Source: GCA-2683825 sp965662355 (GTDB lineage: Bacteria > Planctomycetota > UBA1135 > GCA-002686595). From it: a stretch of 64,000 nt of DNA. The notes under the pieces were generated by a model. The model was not told the DNA's origin, ran no database searches, and was given only the letters and a program-made list of their open reading frames with translations. The translations under genes and the position numbers were made by a program. Location of the stretch: positions 1 to 64,000 of the forward strand of contig CBFIHP010000016.1 of NCBI GenBank assembly GCA_965662355.1, in the 5' to 3' direction. Shown here one piece after another: positions 62,771 to 64,000 of the stretch (positions are counted from its first letter, which is position 1; each line of letters opens with the position of its first letter).

Positions 62771-62878
62771 CCGATAATACGCTGCCGCGACAAATTCTCC
62801 TCGATTCGCCTCGTGGCATCGCTTTGCCTGGCCCTTGGTGCGAATCGAGGAGAATTTGTCGCGGCAGCGCATTATCGG
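62771..62878. repeat. 39-bp near-perfect inverted repeat, 30-base loop
   Basis: Arms 62771-62809 and 62840-62878 are complementary at 38 of 39 positions; the only mismatch is A62779 against C62870. The loop spans 62810-62839. A partial 10-bp direct copy (CGATAATACG) lies at 62756-62765 and repeats at 62772-62781. There is no transposase or target duplication. It sits between the divergent sigma-factor and lipoprotein genes. Confidence 0.95.
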
Positions 62879-63014
62879 GACCGGCGTCGGCCCGTCAGCC
62901 CAGGTGTGGGTCAAGAAAGGTGAATTGCTACCAGTTTTCGCGTGGTGCGGGCGCGGTTTGCGAATGACAAGGAGGAGGCCGGCCTGGTCGCCGGGCCATT
63001 CTCCGGTGGGCTCG

Positions 63015-63020
63015 TATAAT
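63015..63020 (+). promoter_or_regulatory. -10-like TATAAT before the lipoprotein gene
   Basis: A perfect TATAAT lies 17 bases upstream of the ATG at 63038. No good -35 hexamer is seen at the usual distance, so this is a weak call. The transcript would be almost leaderless. Confidence 0.35.
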
Positions 63021-63037
63021 TGGGGTGCACCAAAACG

Positions 63038-64000
63038 ATGTCCCAACGCATAGACCTCCTGCGAATTCCCTGGGTCGCGCTGTCGGTTACCCTCCTTCCG
63101 CTGACAGGCTGCGGCTCAGGGATTTTCGCCATCGCCTCCGAATCGGATCCCGGCCCCACGGGGACGACACCGGTCGTGGCCAGCCTGAGCCTGCAGAACT
63201 CGCGTGTCGGCCCCGCCCAGCTCCATCTGCGGATCGTCGCGGAAGCATCGTCGGAGAGTCTGGACGTGAGCGCCTACTTCGCCGGTGTCGACGGGCTCGA
63301 GAACATCGCCGGGGCCTCGGGTCTCGTGGCAGCGCCTGCACCCGGCGCTCTGCACACCATCGATTGGGACTTCACCGATGTCTTTTCCCCCGGTCGGCTT
63401 TGGGAAGACGTCGAGGTCTTCGTAGCGCCGCGTTCCCAAGAGGAGGCGCAGATCCTCCAGACGGCAGCGGAGGGTGTCAACTTCGTGCGCGTCGACCTGG
63501 GCGATGCCCCGCCCGAGGTCGAGCTCGAGGTCGCGGGTGTTTCGGCGGGAGCCCCGGACATACCCGAGCTGTCCGGTATCATCGCCTTGAACCTGATCCT
63601 GCGCGACAGCTCCAACGACGAGGTCGACGTGTTCGTGGAGTTCTTCGCAGCGGATGGCAGCTACCAACCCGCGCGGCCCGCGGGTTTCCCGGACGAGGAG
63701 CCGACACCCACCGTTTCGATCGGCGCTGTCACCGCCCTCGATTCAGGAACCCAGGTGACCTTCGCCTGGGATTCGAGCGCCGACATAGCTGGAGCGGAAC
63801 GTGAGACCCACTTGCGGGTGCGCTTGCGCGAGGTGGTGGCTCCGAATCTTGGGAGTCCGGACGTGCTGTCTTCCACTTTGTCCGTGGACAACAATATCCC
63901 ACCGGGCATCGAGCTCTCCGCGGTCGATCTCGTCTTGAGCCCCGATGGTGTCGGCGGTGTCGCACTGCCCCTCACGGTGACCGATCCCGACCGCGAGCCC
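63038..64000 (+). CDS. Lipoprotein with beta-sandwich repeats (3' partial)
   Basis: ATG 63038 opens a frame that runs to the right edge with no stop (321 codons). The start MSQRIDLLRIPWVALSVTLL leads to lipobox LTGC (C25), so it is a lipoprotein. The body has repeated ~110-residue units (PVVASLSLQNSRVGPAQLHL, PEVELEVAGVSAG, PTPTVSIGAVTALDSGTQ, IELSAVDLVLSPDG), likely beta-sandwich domains. The likely location is the outer membrane or cell surface. The other plus-strand frames in the same place are Arg-rich shadows. Confidence 0.75.
   Translation, partial: MSQRIDLLRIPWVALSVTLLPLTGCGSGIFAIASESDPGPTGTTPVVASLSLQNSRVGPAQLHLRIVAEASSESLDVSAYFAGVDGLENIAGASGLVAAPAPGALHTIDWDFTDVFSPGRLWEDVEVFVAPRSQEEAQILQTAAEGVNFVRVDLGDAPPEVELEVAGVSAGAPDIPELSGIIALNLILRDSSNDEVDVFVEFFAADGSYQPARPAGFPDEEPTPTVSIGAVTALDSGTQVTFAWDSSADIAGAERETHLRVRLREVVAPNLGSPDVLSSTLSVDNNIPPGIELSAVDLVLSPDGVGGVALPLTVTDPDREP

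Noticed and set aside
62771..62878. Ends of an insertion sequence
   Set aside because: Only 30 bases lie between the arms, so there is no room for a transposase, and no target-site duplication is visible.

Overview
The window is GC-rich, gene-dense bacterial DNA and looks chromosomal. The gene content points to a Planctomycetota-type genome. It has two large signal peptidases, several ECF-like sigma factors, a multi-haem c-type cytochrome with a PA14 domain next to a beta-propeller protein and a sulfatase, secreted proteins sharing a C-terminal domain, and a giant Ser/Thr kinase ending in a formylglycine-generating-enzyme-like domain. The phylum is inferred from family composition; there is no rRNA in the window and I found no tRNA, IS element, prophage or CRISPR array.

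Layout. 0-1.1 kb: end of a Q/A/P-rich VWA protein. 1.2-13.2 kb: housekeeping genes on the minus strand (lptB, two signal peptidases, lepA, rdgB, rph, birA, a WhiG/FliA-type sigma factor with a histone-H1-like tail, apt, argS). 13.2-21.1 kb: a tightly packed minus-strand run, speD - DUF4178 - small exported protein - DUF350 - membrane aminopropyltransferase - Tat/FAD amine oxidase - polytopic membrane protein - ATP-grasp, ending in argS. I read this as a polyamine-based envelope modification system. 21.2-26.4 kb: DUF3500 protein, ECF sigma factor, MBOAT acyltransferase with its SGNH-like partner, HugZ-like protein. 26.4-31.6 kb: two related small ORFs with conserved leaders, a long perfect hairpin, two secreted proteins with a shared C-terminal domain, and a decayed third one. 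31.6-43.6 kb: outer-membrane barrel, cytochrome/propeller/sulfatase operon, a thioredoxin-like gene with an in-frame TGA followed by a SECIS-like hairpin, a second sulfatase-superfamily gene, a DCC-type membrane protein and an ABC-F protein. 43.7-51.2 kb: a broken hypothetical gene, PyrK-like and OYE-like flavoproteins, an MBL-fold protein and an SDR-RidA-crotonase-acyl-CoA dehydrogenase-ferredoxin run. 51.2-64 kb: serine hydrolase, propeller-metalloprotease, kinase-Ig-SUMF1 giant with a lipoprotein, another sigma factor, a 39-bp inverted repeat and the start of a lipoprotein.

The most interesting items are the polyamine/ATP-grasp operon, the candidate selenoprotein at 38.3-39.2 kb, the kinase whose SUMF1 domain is split by an FG-GAP-like insert, the 39-bp near-perfect inverted repeat at 62.8 kb, and the repeated small ORFs at 26.5-27.0 kb.
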